From contig NZ_JABFMX010000017.1 of the NCBI RefSeq assembly GCF_013359735.1, positions 1 through 64,000 on the forward strand: a DNA stretch of 64,000 nt. The letters are read 5' to 3'. Source of the stretch: Arthrobacter sp. C9C5. Its GTDB lineage: Bacteria > Actinomycetota > Actinomycetes > Actinomycetales > Micrococcaceae. Under the pieces are notes generated by a model, which saw only the letters and a list, made by a program, of their open reading frames with translations, was not told the origin of the DNA and ran no database searches. A program made the translations under genes and the position numbers. This document shows, piece by piece, positions 45,211-53,292 of this stretch; position 1 is the first letter of the stretch, and each line of letters begins with the position of its first letter.

Positions 45211-45714
45211 TTACTCGGCGGGGCGCGACTCCTGCTCCGAGAGCCGGGCCAGCAGGCCGTCGTAGCGCGGGGGCAGGAGCTCCAGCACGGAAATGGCGGT
45301 GCTGGTCCGCTGGATGCCGTCGATTTCCAGGATCTGGTTGGTGATGCGGTAGAGGTCGGCCGTGCCGCGGGCCACCACCTTGGCCATGAGGTCCGCATCC
45401 CCGGTGGTGGCGTGCACCTCGATCACCTCGGGGATCGCGGCGAGCCCGTCTTCCACCGCCCCGGTCCGCGTCTGGCTGATGGACAGGGAAAGGAAGGCCA
45501 TGAGCTCGTAGCCCAGCGCGGCGGGGTCCAGCCTGCGGCTGAAGGACCGGAGGGCGCCGCTGCGCTCCAGCCGCGCCAGCCGGGCATGGACGGTGTTCCG
45601 GGCGACGTTCAGCGTCCGCGAGAGGGCCAGGGCGCTGGCTTCGGGGTCCTTGTCCATCGCCAGGATGATCCGGCCGTCGAGTGAATCCAGGGTGCGGGGG
45701 GTTGGGTTGGTCAT
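45211..45714 (-). CDS. Lrp/AsnC family transcriptional regulator
   Basis: This 167-residue protein has an N-terminal HTH (LDGRIILAMDKDPEASALALSRTLNVARNTVHARLARLERSGALRSFSRRLDPAALGYELMAFLSLSIS near 11-80) and a C-terminal RAM/AsnC ligand-binding ferredoxin-like domain (VHATTGDADLMAKVVARGTADLYRITNQILEIDGIQRTSTAISVLELLP near 100-148). It likely senses an amino acid and controls the flanking TPP enzyme, aminotransferase and permease; a shared motif is present upstream of both its own and the TPP gene. Confidence 0.9.
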   Translation of the reverse strand: MTNPTPRTLDSLDGRIILAMDKDPEASALALSRTLNVARNTVHARLARLERSGALRSFSRRLDPAALGYELMAFLSLSISQTRTGAVEDGLAAIPEVIEVHATTGDADLMAKVVARGTADLYRITNQILEIDGIQRTSTAISVLELLPPRYDGLLARLSEQESRPAE

Positions 45715-45724
45715 ATTTTCACCG

Positions 45725-45738
45725 CAGTCAGTTGAAGT
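45725..45738. promoter_or_regulatory. Candidate Lrp-type motif in the divergent regulator/aminotransferase region
   Basis: CAGTCAG (45725-45731) and AGTTGAAGT (45730-45738) overlap here in the gap between the divergent regulator and aminotransferase genes; both parts also occur at 45153-45173. Confidence 0.5.
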
Positions 45739-45807
45739 TGAGCAGAAGTTCCAATGGCATGAGGGTATCTTGCATTGTGTGGCGGGTCACAATCATGATC
45801 GGTCCTC

Positions 45808-46905
45808 ATGACCCCTGATCAGCTCCTGACCGCGCCGGCCCCAGCACTTCCCGCACTTCGGGGCGCGGTGGCCGGCCTTCCGTCTTACGTCCCGGGACGG
45901 CGGAGTGCCGGCCTGGACATTGCGGCCCTCGCCAGCAACGAAAGCCACTACGAGCCCCTCCCCGCGGCCGCCGCAGCGGTGACCGAAGCGGCCGGCACCA
46001 TGAACCGCTACCCGGACAGCGCCGCCGTCGAACTCCGCGAACGGCTCGCACGGCACCTGGGCGTCACCGCCGGGGAAATCGCGGTGGGACCCGGCAGCGT
46101 GGGGGTCCTCCAGCAGATCATCACCGGACTGTGCGACGCCGGCGATGAAGTGATCTTCGCGTGGCGCTCCTTCGAGGCGTACCCCATCCTGGTTGAGCTG
46201 GCCGGCGCCCGGCCGGTCCGCATCCCGCTGGACGACGCCGAGGGCCACGACCTGGAGGCCATGGCCGCGGCCGTCACCGACCGCACCAAGGTGATCCTGC
46301 TCTGCACCCCCAACAACCCCACCGGCGTGCCGATCAGCCACGAGCGCATCGAGGCGTTCCTGCGGTCCGTCCGTTCCGACATCCTCGTGGTGGTCGACGA
46401 GGCCTACGTGGAATACGCCGACGCCGGCAGCGGCCCCGATTCCCTGACGCTCTACCGCCGGTACCCCAACGTCTGCATCCTGCGCACCTTCTCGAAGGCC
46501 TACGGGCTCGCCGGCCTGCGCGTGGGCTACGCCGTGGCCGCGCCCGCCATCGCCGAGGGACTGCGCCGCACCGCCCTTCCCTTCTCGGTGAGCGCGCTTG
46601 CCCAGAAGGCTGCGATCGCGTCGCTGGACGCCGGGGACGAGATGGAATCCCGGGTGGCCGCCGTCAAGCAGGAGCGCGCTCGGATGGCCGCGGAGCTGGA
46701 AGCGCAGGGCTGGAAGCTGCAGCCAGGCCAGGGCAACTTCCTGTGGATCCGTGCCGATGACACCCTCCGGGCAACGCTGGTGGACGCATTCGACCGCGCC
46801 GACATCCTGGTGCGCGGGTACCAGGACGACGGCGTTCGCATCACCGTGGCCGACCCCGCCGCCAACGACCGCGTGCTTCGGCTCCTGGCAGCCCACGCAG
46901 GCTGA
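45808..46905 (+). CDS. Histidinol-phosphate/aromatic aminotransferase-like PLP enzyme
   Basis: This 365-residue fold-type-I aminotransferase has ALASNESHYEPLPAA near residues 41-55, GPGSVGVLQQIITGL near 96-110, LLCTPNNPTGVPISHERI near 168-185, VVVDEAYVEYAD near 195-206 and the PLP Lys in RTFSKAYGLAGLRVGYAVA near 228-246. It resembles HisC-like and aromatic aminotransferases. It sits divergent from the Lrp regulator, which points to amino acid catabolism (transamination, then decarboxylation by the TPP enzyme) rather than histidine synthesis. Substrate unproven. Confidence 0.85.
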   Translation: MTPDQLLTAPAPALPALRGAVAGLPSYVPGRRSAGLDIAALASNESHYEPLPAAAAAVTEAAGTMNRYPDSAAVELRERLARHLGVTAGEIAVGPGSVGVLQQIITGLCDAGDEVIFAWRSFEAYPILVELAGARPVRIPLDDAEGHDLEAMAAAVTDRTKVILLCTPNNPTGVPISHERIEAFLRSVRSDILVVVDEAYVEYADAGSGPDSLTLYRRYPNVCILRTFSKAYGLAGLRVGYAVAAPAIAEGLRRTALPFSVSALAQKAAIASLDAGDEMESRVAAVKQERARMAAELEAQGWKLQPGQGNFLWIRADDTLRATLVDAFDRADILVRGYQDDGVRITVADPAANDRVLRLLAAHAG

Positions 46906-46960
46906 CAACTGACTTACCCCACCCCCTAACTCCGTTCCGCCTACAACCAGAGGAATCTCC

Positions 46961-48373
46961 ATGGAACAACAGACAAAGACGTCTGCCCGCGCGCTCGGCG
47001 CGGCCCTAAAACCCCGGCAGCTGACCATGATGGGCCTGGGCAGCGCCATCGGCGCGGGCCTGTTCATCGGCTCCGGCGCCGGCATCCAGGCAGCCGGCCC
47101 CGCCGTGCTGATCTCCTACCTCGTCGCCGGCACCCTGATCATCCTGGTGATGTGGGCGCTCGGCGAAATGGCCGCAGCCAACCCGGACAGCGGCGCCTTC
47201 TCCGTCTACACCGCCAAGGCCTACGGGCCAGTGGCCGGCGCCACCGTCGGCTGGCTGTGGTGGATCCAGCTGGTCGTGGTCATCGCGGCCGAGGCGCTCG
47301 GTGCCGCCGGCCTGCTGGCCACCATCTTCCCGGCCCTGCCGGTGTGGCTGATGGCGTTTGTTTTCATCGTGGTGCTCACGGCCGTGAACCTGACCAGCGT
47401 GAAGAACTTCGGCGAGTTCGAGTTCTGGTTCGCCCTGCTCAAGGTGGCGGCGATCATCGGGTTCTTGCTGGTGGGCTTCGCGCTGCTCTTCGGCTGGCTG
47501 CCGGGCGTGCAGTCGCCGGGCCTGTCCAACTTCATGGGGGAGGGCTTCGCGCCCAGCGGCTTCGCCGGGATCGCGACGGCGCTGTTCGTGGTCGCCTTCG
47601 CGTTCGGCGGCACCGAGATTGTGTCCGTGGCTGCCGCCGAGACGGCCGAGCCTGCCCGCAGCGTGAAGCAGGCAGTCCGGACGGTGCTGTGGCGCATCCT
47701 GGTGTTCTACATCGGCGCCATCTTCATTATTGCGGCCGTGGTCCCCGTGGGATCGGCCGGGCTGAAGAGCCCGTTCGCCGCGGTGTTGGACGCCGCCGGC
47801 ATGCCCGGTGCCGCCACTGCCATCACCCTGGTGGCCGTCGCCGCGCTGCTCTCGGCCCTGAACGCCAACCTCTACGGCGCGTCACGAATGGCGTACTCCC
47901 TCGCGGAGCGCGGCGAAGCGCCCCGCCTGCTCGCCTCGGTGTCCAAGGCCCGGGTCCCGGTGGTTGCCGTCCTGGCCAGCGTCGCCTTCGGCATCGTGAC
48001 GGTGGTGCTGGAGCTGGCCTTCCCGGAGATGGTCCTTCCCGTCCTGCTCAACATCGTGGGTTCGACCTGCCTGCTGGTCTGGACGTCCGCCCTGCTGGCC
48101 CAGCTGGCCCTGCGGCTCCGCGCCGACCGTGCGGGCACGGAGCTGCCCCTGCGGATGCCCGGCTTCCCGGGGCTCACGGTGTTTGGCCTGGTGATCCTCG
48201 CAGCGATCTTCACGGTCGGCTTCATCGGCGAGGATTCCCGCCCCCAGCTCCTGAGCACGTTCACCCTCGTGGCACTGCTGGCAGTGGCGAACTGGATGAA
48301 TCAGCGGAACCGGAAGGTTGCGCCGGTTGAAGAATCCTCCGAGCGTGCCAAGGAGCCGGCGCTGGTCGACTAA
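46961..48373 (+). CDS. APC family amino acid permease
   Basis: The ATG has GAGGAATCTCC upstream. The 470-residue protein has about 12 hydrophobic segments and the conserved LKPRQLTMMGLGSAIGAGLFIGSGAGIQAAGPAVLISYLVAGTLIILVMWALGEMAAANPDSGAFSVYTAKAYGP block near 17-91 of amino acid-polyamine-organocation transporters (GABA/aromatic amino acid branch). It lies 55 bases after the aminotransferase and probably imports its substrate. A strong terminator hairpin follows at 48417-48445. Confidence 0.9.
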   Translation: MEQQTKTSARALGAALKPRQLTMMGLGSAIGAGLFIGSGAGIQAAGPAVLISYLVAGTLIILVMWALGEMAAANPDSGAFSVYTAKAYGPVAGATVGWLWWIQLVVVIAAEALGAAGLLATIFPALPVWLMAFVFIVVLTAVNLTSVKNFGEFEFWFALLKVAAIIGFLLVGFALLFGWLPGVQSPGLSNFMGEGFAPSGFAGIATALFVVAFAFGGTEIVSVAAAETAEPARSVKQAVRTVLWRILVFYIGAIFIIAAVVPVGSAGLKSPFAAVLDAAGMPGAATAITLVAVAALLSALNANLYGASRMAYSLAERGEAPRLLASVSKARVPVVAVLASVAFGIVTVVLELAFPEMVLPVLLNIVGSTCLLVWTSALLAQLALRLRADRAGTELPLRMPGFPGLTVFGLVILAAIFTVGFIGEDSRPQLLSTFTLVALLAVANWMNQRNRKVAPVEESSERAKEPALVD

Positions 48374-48416
48374 CCAAGGGGATGCCGACCCACCTCGCGG
48401 GTTCGGCGTACGCGGA

Positions 48417-48445
48417 GGGCGCGTCCGGTCTGACCGGGCGCGCCC
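48417..48445 (+). terminator. Terminator hairpin after the permease gene
   Basis: GGGCGCGTCCGGT (48417-48429) and ACCGGGCGCGCCC (48433-48445) make a 13-bp stem (one G-U pair) around CTG, followed by TTCCG. The remaining bases up to 48711 show no gene. Confidence 0.65.
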
Positions 48446-48711
48446 TTCCGAGCTGGCATGTAGAGCACGTATCGGCCGGGTGATGGGTTGGGTCGTGTTT
48501 TTCCGGACCGCCAGTCCGTTGGAAAAGTGTCAGGCGGCGTTTGGGGCGGCGTGAAACAGCGGCAGGGTACCGTCGCCCGCGCATCGGTTTCGCAGTGGGT
48601 ACAGATTCTCCACAGACAACGCGGAGCTGAGTGCCGTTTTTTGGGGCGACTTTGAGATACCGGTGCGCCACTCTAAGCTCTCGAAGAGATGTCCGGCCGA
48701 GGGGGAACAAC

Positions 48712-49395
48712 ATGACGACACCAGTAAGTGTGAAGTACGAGACTAGGTCTGTGAAGACGGTTCGCGGCATCGAAGCCCGGACTAGAGCCAAGCTGGAGAA
48801 AGAGGGCTGGGAATTCGTCTCCCAGACCCAGGGGACCCTGCGATCTGAGCTGAACTTCCGGCGCCCCAAGCCCGAGACCCCGTGGAAACTCATCGGGATC
48901 GGCGGGGGCGTGCTCGCACTCCTTGTCATCGTGCCGCTCATCATCAATGCGTTCGGGGGCGGGGATAGCTCAGCCAGCGGGGCAAAGATCTTGCCGTCGG
49001 CATCTCCGTCCCAGATTGCGCCAACTGCAGCAAGCACGCCATCGGCCGAGCCAGCGCCTGCCGCCCCTGTGGCCACGGCTATCACCGTTGATGAGTTGCT
49101 GGACAAGCTCAACTCCGCACAGATGGGTGGAATCAAGGTTGGAGACCGGTTTCGGCTAACCGGCGAACTGTTCATGTCGAAGCTCTGGATGACCGGGGCG
49201 ACCGGAGAATACAACGTATTGCTGAAGGCCCAAGGGGGAGACCAGGACCTGTCCGTGTTTGTTGATGAGTCACTTGCATCAGGGTGGCGGGACGGAACAA
49301 AGGTCCAAATGGTTGTGGAAATGGGCGAAGCTACGATCAACGGTGAGACTACGGATGGTTGGCTAAGGGCTCTTTCTGCGAAGGCGGTCCCGTAG
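48712..49395 (+). CDS. Hypothetical membrane-anchored protein (possibly DUF4839-type)
   Basis: The ATG at 48712 has GAGGGGGAACAAC upstream. The 228-residue protein begins MTTPVSVKYETRSVKTVRGIEARTRAKLEKEGWEFVSQTQGTLRSELNFRRPKP, a cytoplasmic domain seen in several actinobacterial proteins (I think of DUF4839, not confirmed). Residues about 63-83 form one transmembrane helix (LIGIGGGVLALLVIVPLIIN), then a Ser/Ala/Pro linker (90-125) and an extracellular beta-rich domain (VDELLDKLNSAQMGGIKVGDRFRLTGELF). Function unknown. It is convergent with the NERD-helicase gene. Confidence 0.7.
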   Translation: MTTPVSVKYETRSVKTVRGIEARTRAKLEKEGWEFVSQTQGTLRSELNFRRPKPETPWKLIGIGGGVLALLVIVPLIINAFGGGDSSASGAKILPSASPSQIAPTAASTPSAEPAPAAPVATAITVDELLDKLNSAQMGGIKVGDRFRLTGELFMSKLWMTGATGEYNVLLKAQGGDQDLSVFVDESLASGWRDGTKVQMVVEMGEATINGETTDGWLRALSAKAVP

Positions 49396-49592
49396 CCGAT
49401 GCACCGGCATCCGCAGTAGACGCCGACGTCGACACGATACGGTGCAGCCACCCCCTGGCGTCGCGCAGGAAATGCGCATTGCGTTGCCTCGAAGCGTTGA
49501 ACTCCACATGAGCCGGCATATCTTCACCGGTTCGATGGCAGGCAGTGAAGGTCCGGCAACCGACGGGCAGCAATGGGGTTGCACACTCAGCT

Positions 49593-51275
49593 TCAGCTTC
49601 CGACAGCAGCGGGCTGCCACGCCTCGGCGCGAGCGAGTGCCGCTTTCAAGTCCCGCCCGCCAGCGCTCTCCAGCAGTCCAGAATCCCCTACCACAACGAG
49701 CAGGCTTCGGGCCCGGGACAGGCCCACGTATAGTTGCTCTGCGGCGCGCTCCATGTCCTTGAACCCGTTGACGCACAGAACCACGGCCGAGCGTTCCAAG
49801 CCTTTGAACCCAAGAACGTGGCCATAGAAGACGTCATTGTTCGCGTGGAAGTCCAGCCAGTACTCGGCGATGGACCCGGCGTCGAAGCGCTCCTGGTGAA
49901 CCGGATGCCGGGATTTGGTCGTGAGCAGGGCTATCTGGTTGTTGCTCCAGCCTTCATCCATGAGCGCCTCGACGCATTCGTCGGCCGCGTCGAGGGCGTC
50001 CTCGGTGTCGCATTCAACGCGCCGGACAGGCAGGCCGGTGCCGCCGCGAGGCGTGAAGTGTTCGCCTGCGAAGGACCGGAATGTTTCGGCGATCTTCCGG
50101 GTGTTGCGCAGGTTTTCATCGATGTGGATCGGTACCAAGTCCGACGTCGGATGCTGGCCGTCGGCGCCGGTCCCGCCCCACCGTTGGTAGACGTCCTGCC
50201 GGTCATCCATGAACGCATACACCTCACCGGCGCCCGGATTTTTGGTGCAGGCGAGCAGCGACTCCCACCACAATGGTGCGAAGTCTTGTGCTTCATCGAC
50301 GACGACGGCGTCCAGCCTTTGGTGCTGTTCCATGCTGTCCGCCAGCTCCTTGAGGAGGCGCGGCATCTCCTCCTCAAAGTAGTCGGTACCGGTGCCGTCC
50401 GGGACTCCGAGGGCGCGGACATACTCGTGGAACTCCCCGGTGAAGACTGGTTTTGCCTGCCGCCACCCGGAGACCTGCTGCTGCAGGTACTGGCTCAGCC
50501 CCTTGTTGTAGCAGAAGAGGCCGACCCGCTTGCCTTCCTTACAGAGGAGACGTGCTTTTTCGAGGGCGAGCCAGGTCTTGCCGCTGCCGGCTCCGCCGGT
50601 GAAACGGACGCGGGGAAGCGAACGGGTTGCGCGCAGGAGTACTGATTGCCGAATGGTGAGGTGGTCCTGGGCGTCTTCGGTTTCGTGGGGGTCGGGGACT
50701 CGCGCGGACCCGGCGTCGAGATCGCCGCCGAGCTTCCGCACGATGCGGTCCAGGAAGGCCGGGGTCAGAGTGGTGGCCCCGCTGCCTTCACGCTCGATGG
50801 CTTGCTGCACCTTGTCTCTTAGTGAATCAGTGTCCGCCCGGTCCAGTATCAGCGAGCGGGGACACCCTGCCATGGCCCAGTCCTGCGGCACGTCCGTGTA
50901 GGGGAGACTGACCAGATATGCGAAGCGGCTGCTGAGCCGGGATCCCAGCTGGTTCTCCAGCCAATTCTTGATCGCATGCATCGACGCCTGCGACTGGACC
51001 ACAGGGCTATGGATGTTGTGCCCGCCGGTCTTGTCGGACTGGTACCACTGTCCGTTCTCGACGCCGACCCTTCCGCCTTTGACCTCGATGGCGGCCATCC
51101 CGACGCCGGGCCAGAGCACAAGGATGTCGATCTCGTGCTCTGCGCGTCCGTCCCTGATTTGGACGGAGTGGGCAAGGACGACGTCGTCAGGCAGCTGGGC
51201 CTGCAGTGCTGCCCATATGGCACTCTCGGCAGCGCGGCCGTCACCAAAGTCCGGTTCTTCCGGAATGCACCTCAC
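49593..51275 (-). CDS. NERD-nuclease plus UvrD-like SF1 helicase protein
   Basis: I choose a GTG start at 51275 (MRCIPEEPDFGDGRAAES), because it overlaps the stop of a small upstream ORF by four bases (GTGA) and follows a G8 run; ATG 51296 is also possible. The 560-residue protein has an N-terminal nuclease-related domain (AEHEIDILVLWPGVGMAAIEVKGGRV near 45-70, D-E-V-K core), then an SF1 helicase: FTGGAGSGKTWLALEKARLL near 221-240, LDAVVVDEAQDFAPLWW near 325-341, DDRQDVYQRWG near 362 and YVGLSRARSLLVVVGD near 525-540. The pairing suggests a defence-linked helicase-nuclease at the edge of a defence island. Confidence 0.85.
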   Translation of the reverse strand: MRCIPEEPDFGDGRAAESAIWAALQAQLPDDVVLAHSVQIRDGRAEHEIDILVLWPGVGMAAIEVKGGRVGVENGQWYQSDKTGGHNIHSPVVQSQASMHAIKNWLENQLGSRLSSRFAYLVSLPYTDVPQDWAMAGCPRSLILDRADTDSLRDKVQQAIEREGSGATTLTPAFLDRIVRKLGGDLDAGSARVPDPHETEDAQDHLTIRQSVLLRATRSLPRVRFTGGAGSGKTWLALEKARLLCKEGKRVGLFCYNKGLSQYLQQQVSGWRQAKPVFTGEFHEYVRALGVPDGTGTDYFEEEMPRLLKELADSMEQHQRLDAVVVDEAQDFAPLWWESLLACTKNPGAGEVYAFMDDRQDVYQRWGGTGADGQHPTSDLVPIHIDENLRNTRKIAETFRSFAGEHFTPRGGTGLPVRRVECDTEDALDAADECVEALMDEGWSNNQIALLTTKSRHPVHQERFDAGSIAEYWLDFHANNDVFYGHVLGFKGLERSAVVLCVNGFKDMERAAEQLYVGLSRARSLLVVVGDSGLLESAGGRDLKAALARAEAWQPAAVGS

Positions 51276-51448
51276 TGTTGCCCCCCCCAATCCCATGAAC
51301 CGGCTTCCCGGTATTCGCTGATCCCACGGTAACCGGGCGCAGCGAACTTGCATTGGCGACACGAACTGCGTGGCTCGAGCCAATGGTCAGTGTGGACGGA
51401 GGCACTAGCTGTTTCGACGACGTTCTCTGCGGGAGGGACGCGTGCCAT
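51272..51448 (-). CDS. Small CxxC protein coupled to the NERD-helicase gene
   Basis: From the ATG at 51448, with GGAG eight bases upstream, a 58-residue frame reads MARVPPAENVVETASASVHT and later CRQCKFAAPGYRG, ending at a TGA (51272-51274) that overlaps the helicase's GTG (51273-51275). The only Cys pair is CRQC. The frame crosses an 8-G run at 51281-51288; adding one G would fuse it in frame to the helicase. It is either a coupled leader protein or the displaced N terminus of a longer helicase. No family is recognised. From 51449 to 51918 I see no gene. Confidence 0.5.
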   Translation of the reverse strand: MARVPPAENVVETASASVHTDHWLEPRSSCRQCKFAAPGYRGISEYREAGSWDWGGQQ

Positions 51449-51918
51449 AGCTCGACTCCGGACCGTTGACACCTAGATGAGGCGACGGGTGCCGATGTTG
51501 GGCGACAAACCTTCAGGCTGGTATGAACAATAGATCCCACACAGCTGAGCACGAGATCTCGTTGGGCCGGCCGCCTCGGGTGCGTGGGTGTAAACGGCGG
51601 CCGGCCAATAGGAGTGATTGTCGGTCACGGAGGTGGCCATCATGTTCAGGAAGATATCTAGCTCCCGCCCGGCAACGGCGAGACAGCAGGTGCCCCTTGA
51701 CCCCCGCGGAGAGAGAGCGTTTCGATTGCTGTTGTACCCAAGGTGGTCGTCACGGGTGAGCAAAATCTTGTCAGGCTGGCTGCAGGGGTCCGTGCAGTTT
51801 TAGCAGCCGATTCCAAAAGTCGGATCCAAGTGCCGACTATGGACGTTGTCAGCGGTTACCCCACCTTGAAGTCCTCGAAAACACTGTTGCTGCGCGGTCT
51901 AGGGCGGACGCTTGAACG

Positions 51919-53172
51919 CTAGATGCCCTCAGAGAGGCAGTGGACCTCCGGGAGGCGGTCCCGGAGAAGCCGAAAGGCTACGGAAAGCTGATCGCGGCCT
52001 ACCGCATGGGCGATTGTCTGAAGCGAGGCGCCCGTCCAGAACAAATCGTGTACGTCATCGATGTCCCGATGGGTCCAAGCTCGCCGCCATTTTGGTGCGT
52101 TTTCATCTTCAAGTGGACCCAGCGGCTTCAAGATGAGGTTGGTCAACGCGATTACGACTGAACGACTCGTCGTACCAAAATGACGAGCGAGGTCGGCGAT
52201 CTCCATGTCTTCATTGTCGGCGTAGAGGTGAAGCAACCGAGTGAGCTCATTTGAAGACCAGCTGCGGTTGTCGTCTGAGTCGTTGCTTGGATCGGCACGG
52301 CCGACGACAGCACTCGCGGAAGGCGTGTCATCCACGACGTGTTGCGGAATAACTATCGCCAGAGCCGGGCCAGGCTCGGAAGGCTCGAGACTTTTGGGGA
52401 TACCGCCAGTCTGGAGTGTCTCGGGGACGGGGGATTCGCTAAGGGACGGCACGGACAACCCAACTGCATGTTTCTCGCTTAAGCCGCTCATATCCGGGGG
52501 AGGGACAGGGCCCATGGGCACCCGAGCGATGTGATTCGCGAAAAGCTGGAACGCTACTTCGAACTGGTCCCGCTGCATGTTGCGGGCGATGTCGGGCAGA
52601 CTCACGTCGCTCGAGTAGTAGTAATCAAGGATCCTGAGCTCTCCGGTGCTCCAAGCGGTCTGGAACTTCGGCGCGGTCGGATCGACCATCCGACCGATAG
52701 GTTCGAGAAGCTGGCGGCTCAGCTCGTAGACCACAGCGCGGCCGGTCACACCGCAGGTCCGGGATAAAACTGCGATCGAATCCCCCTTTCTGTAGCCGGC
52801 CAACAATCGCTGCCCTTGCTCGGCACTCCACGCTCGAGTTTGATCAGGGTCTGCCGGTGCCCGTGGCACGTCGACAGAAGGACTCGGGAAGGGGCCCACT
52901 TCTCCCGTCGGTTGTTGTGCGGTCGGCCTGTTTTCAGCCACCGTTGGACGGTCTTGCGTTTCCGGAGCCGCCACTGTGCCAACTCTGACCTGCGTGGGCC
53001 CTTGGCTTTCCTCGAACGCACCCTCAATTCCTGGATGATGGGCGAGTGCAGCCGTGTGAGCATCCGAGACGCCGTGGCTTTTGTCTGACGCCTTGTTTCG
53101 GCGCATTATCCAGACGATGAAGAGGCAGACGACGGAAATCGCCCCCAGTACGACAGCCCATTGAAATGTCAC
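51919..53172 (-). CDS. Membrane-anchored protein with a duplicated HTH-like module
   Basis: This 417-residue protein begins with one transmembrane helix (MTFQWAVVLGAISVVCLFIVWIMRR), so the rest likely faces the cytoplasm. A low-complexity linker (25-130) precedes module 1 (near 133-235: RAWSAEQGQRLLAGYRKGDSI, VTGRAVVYELSRQLLEPIG, then DPTAPKFQTAWSTGEL). Module 2 (near 302-412: RSWSSNELTRLLHLYADNEDME, TTSRSVVIALTNLILKPLG, DENAPKWRRAWTHRDI) is clearly homologous. Each module has paired helix-turn-helix-like segments with conserved W residues, reminiscent of Myb/SANT-like or sigma-region folds. I recognise no named family. It lies inside the defence island. Confidence 0.75.
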   Translation of the reverse strand: MTFQWAVVLGAISVVCLFIVWIMRRNKASDKSHGVSDAHTAALAHHPGIEGAFEESQGPTQVRVGTVAAPETQDRPTVAENRPTAQQPTGEVGPFPSPSVDVPRAPADPDQTRAWSAEQGQRLLAGYRKGDSIAVLSRTCGVTGRAVVYELSRQLLEPIGRMVDPTAPKFQTAWSTGELRILDYYYSSDVSLPDIARNMQRDQFEVAFQLFANHIARVPMGPVPPPDMSGLSEKHAVGLSVPSLSESPVPETLQTGGIPKSLEPSEPGPALAIVIPQHVVDDTPSASAVVGRADPSNDSDDNRSWSSNELTRLLHLYADNEDMEIADLARHFGTTSRSVVIALTNLILKPLGPLEDENAPKWRRAWTHRDIDDVHDLFWTGASLQTIAHAVGRDQLSVAFRLLRDRLPEVHCLSEGI

Positions 53173-53292
53173 TTCGGTCCCCTAATCCATGTGCGGCTGA
53201 GTAGTGCTGCACAATGATGGCCCGGAGCACAGACTTTTACCGCCAGGTCTTTTCTAGCCTTCCCGTTGTGCAAGAGGCATACCCATTGCTCG

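Noticed and set aside
49349..49573. Small minus-strand frame (MPAHVEFNASRQRNAHFLRD...) between two convergent genes
   Set aside because: It overlaps the end of the plus-strand membrane protein gene and has no recognisable family; too weak to list as a gene.
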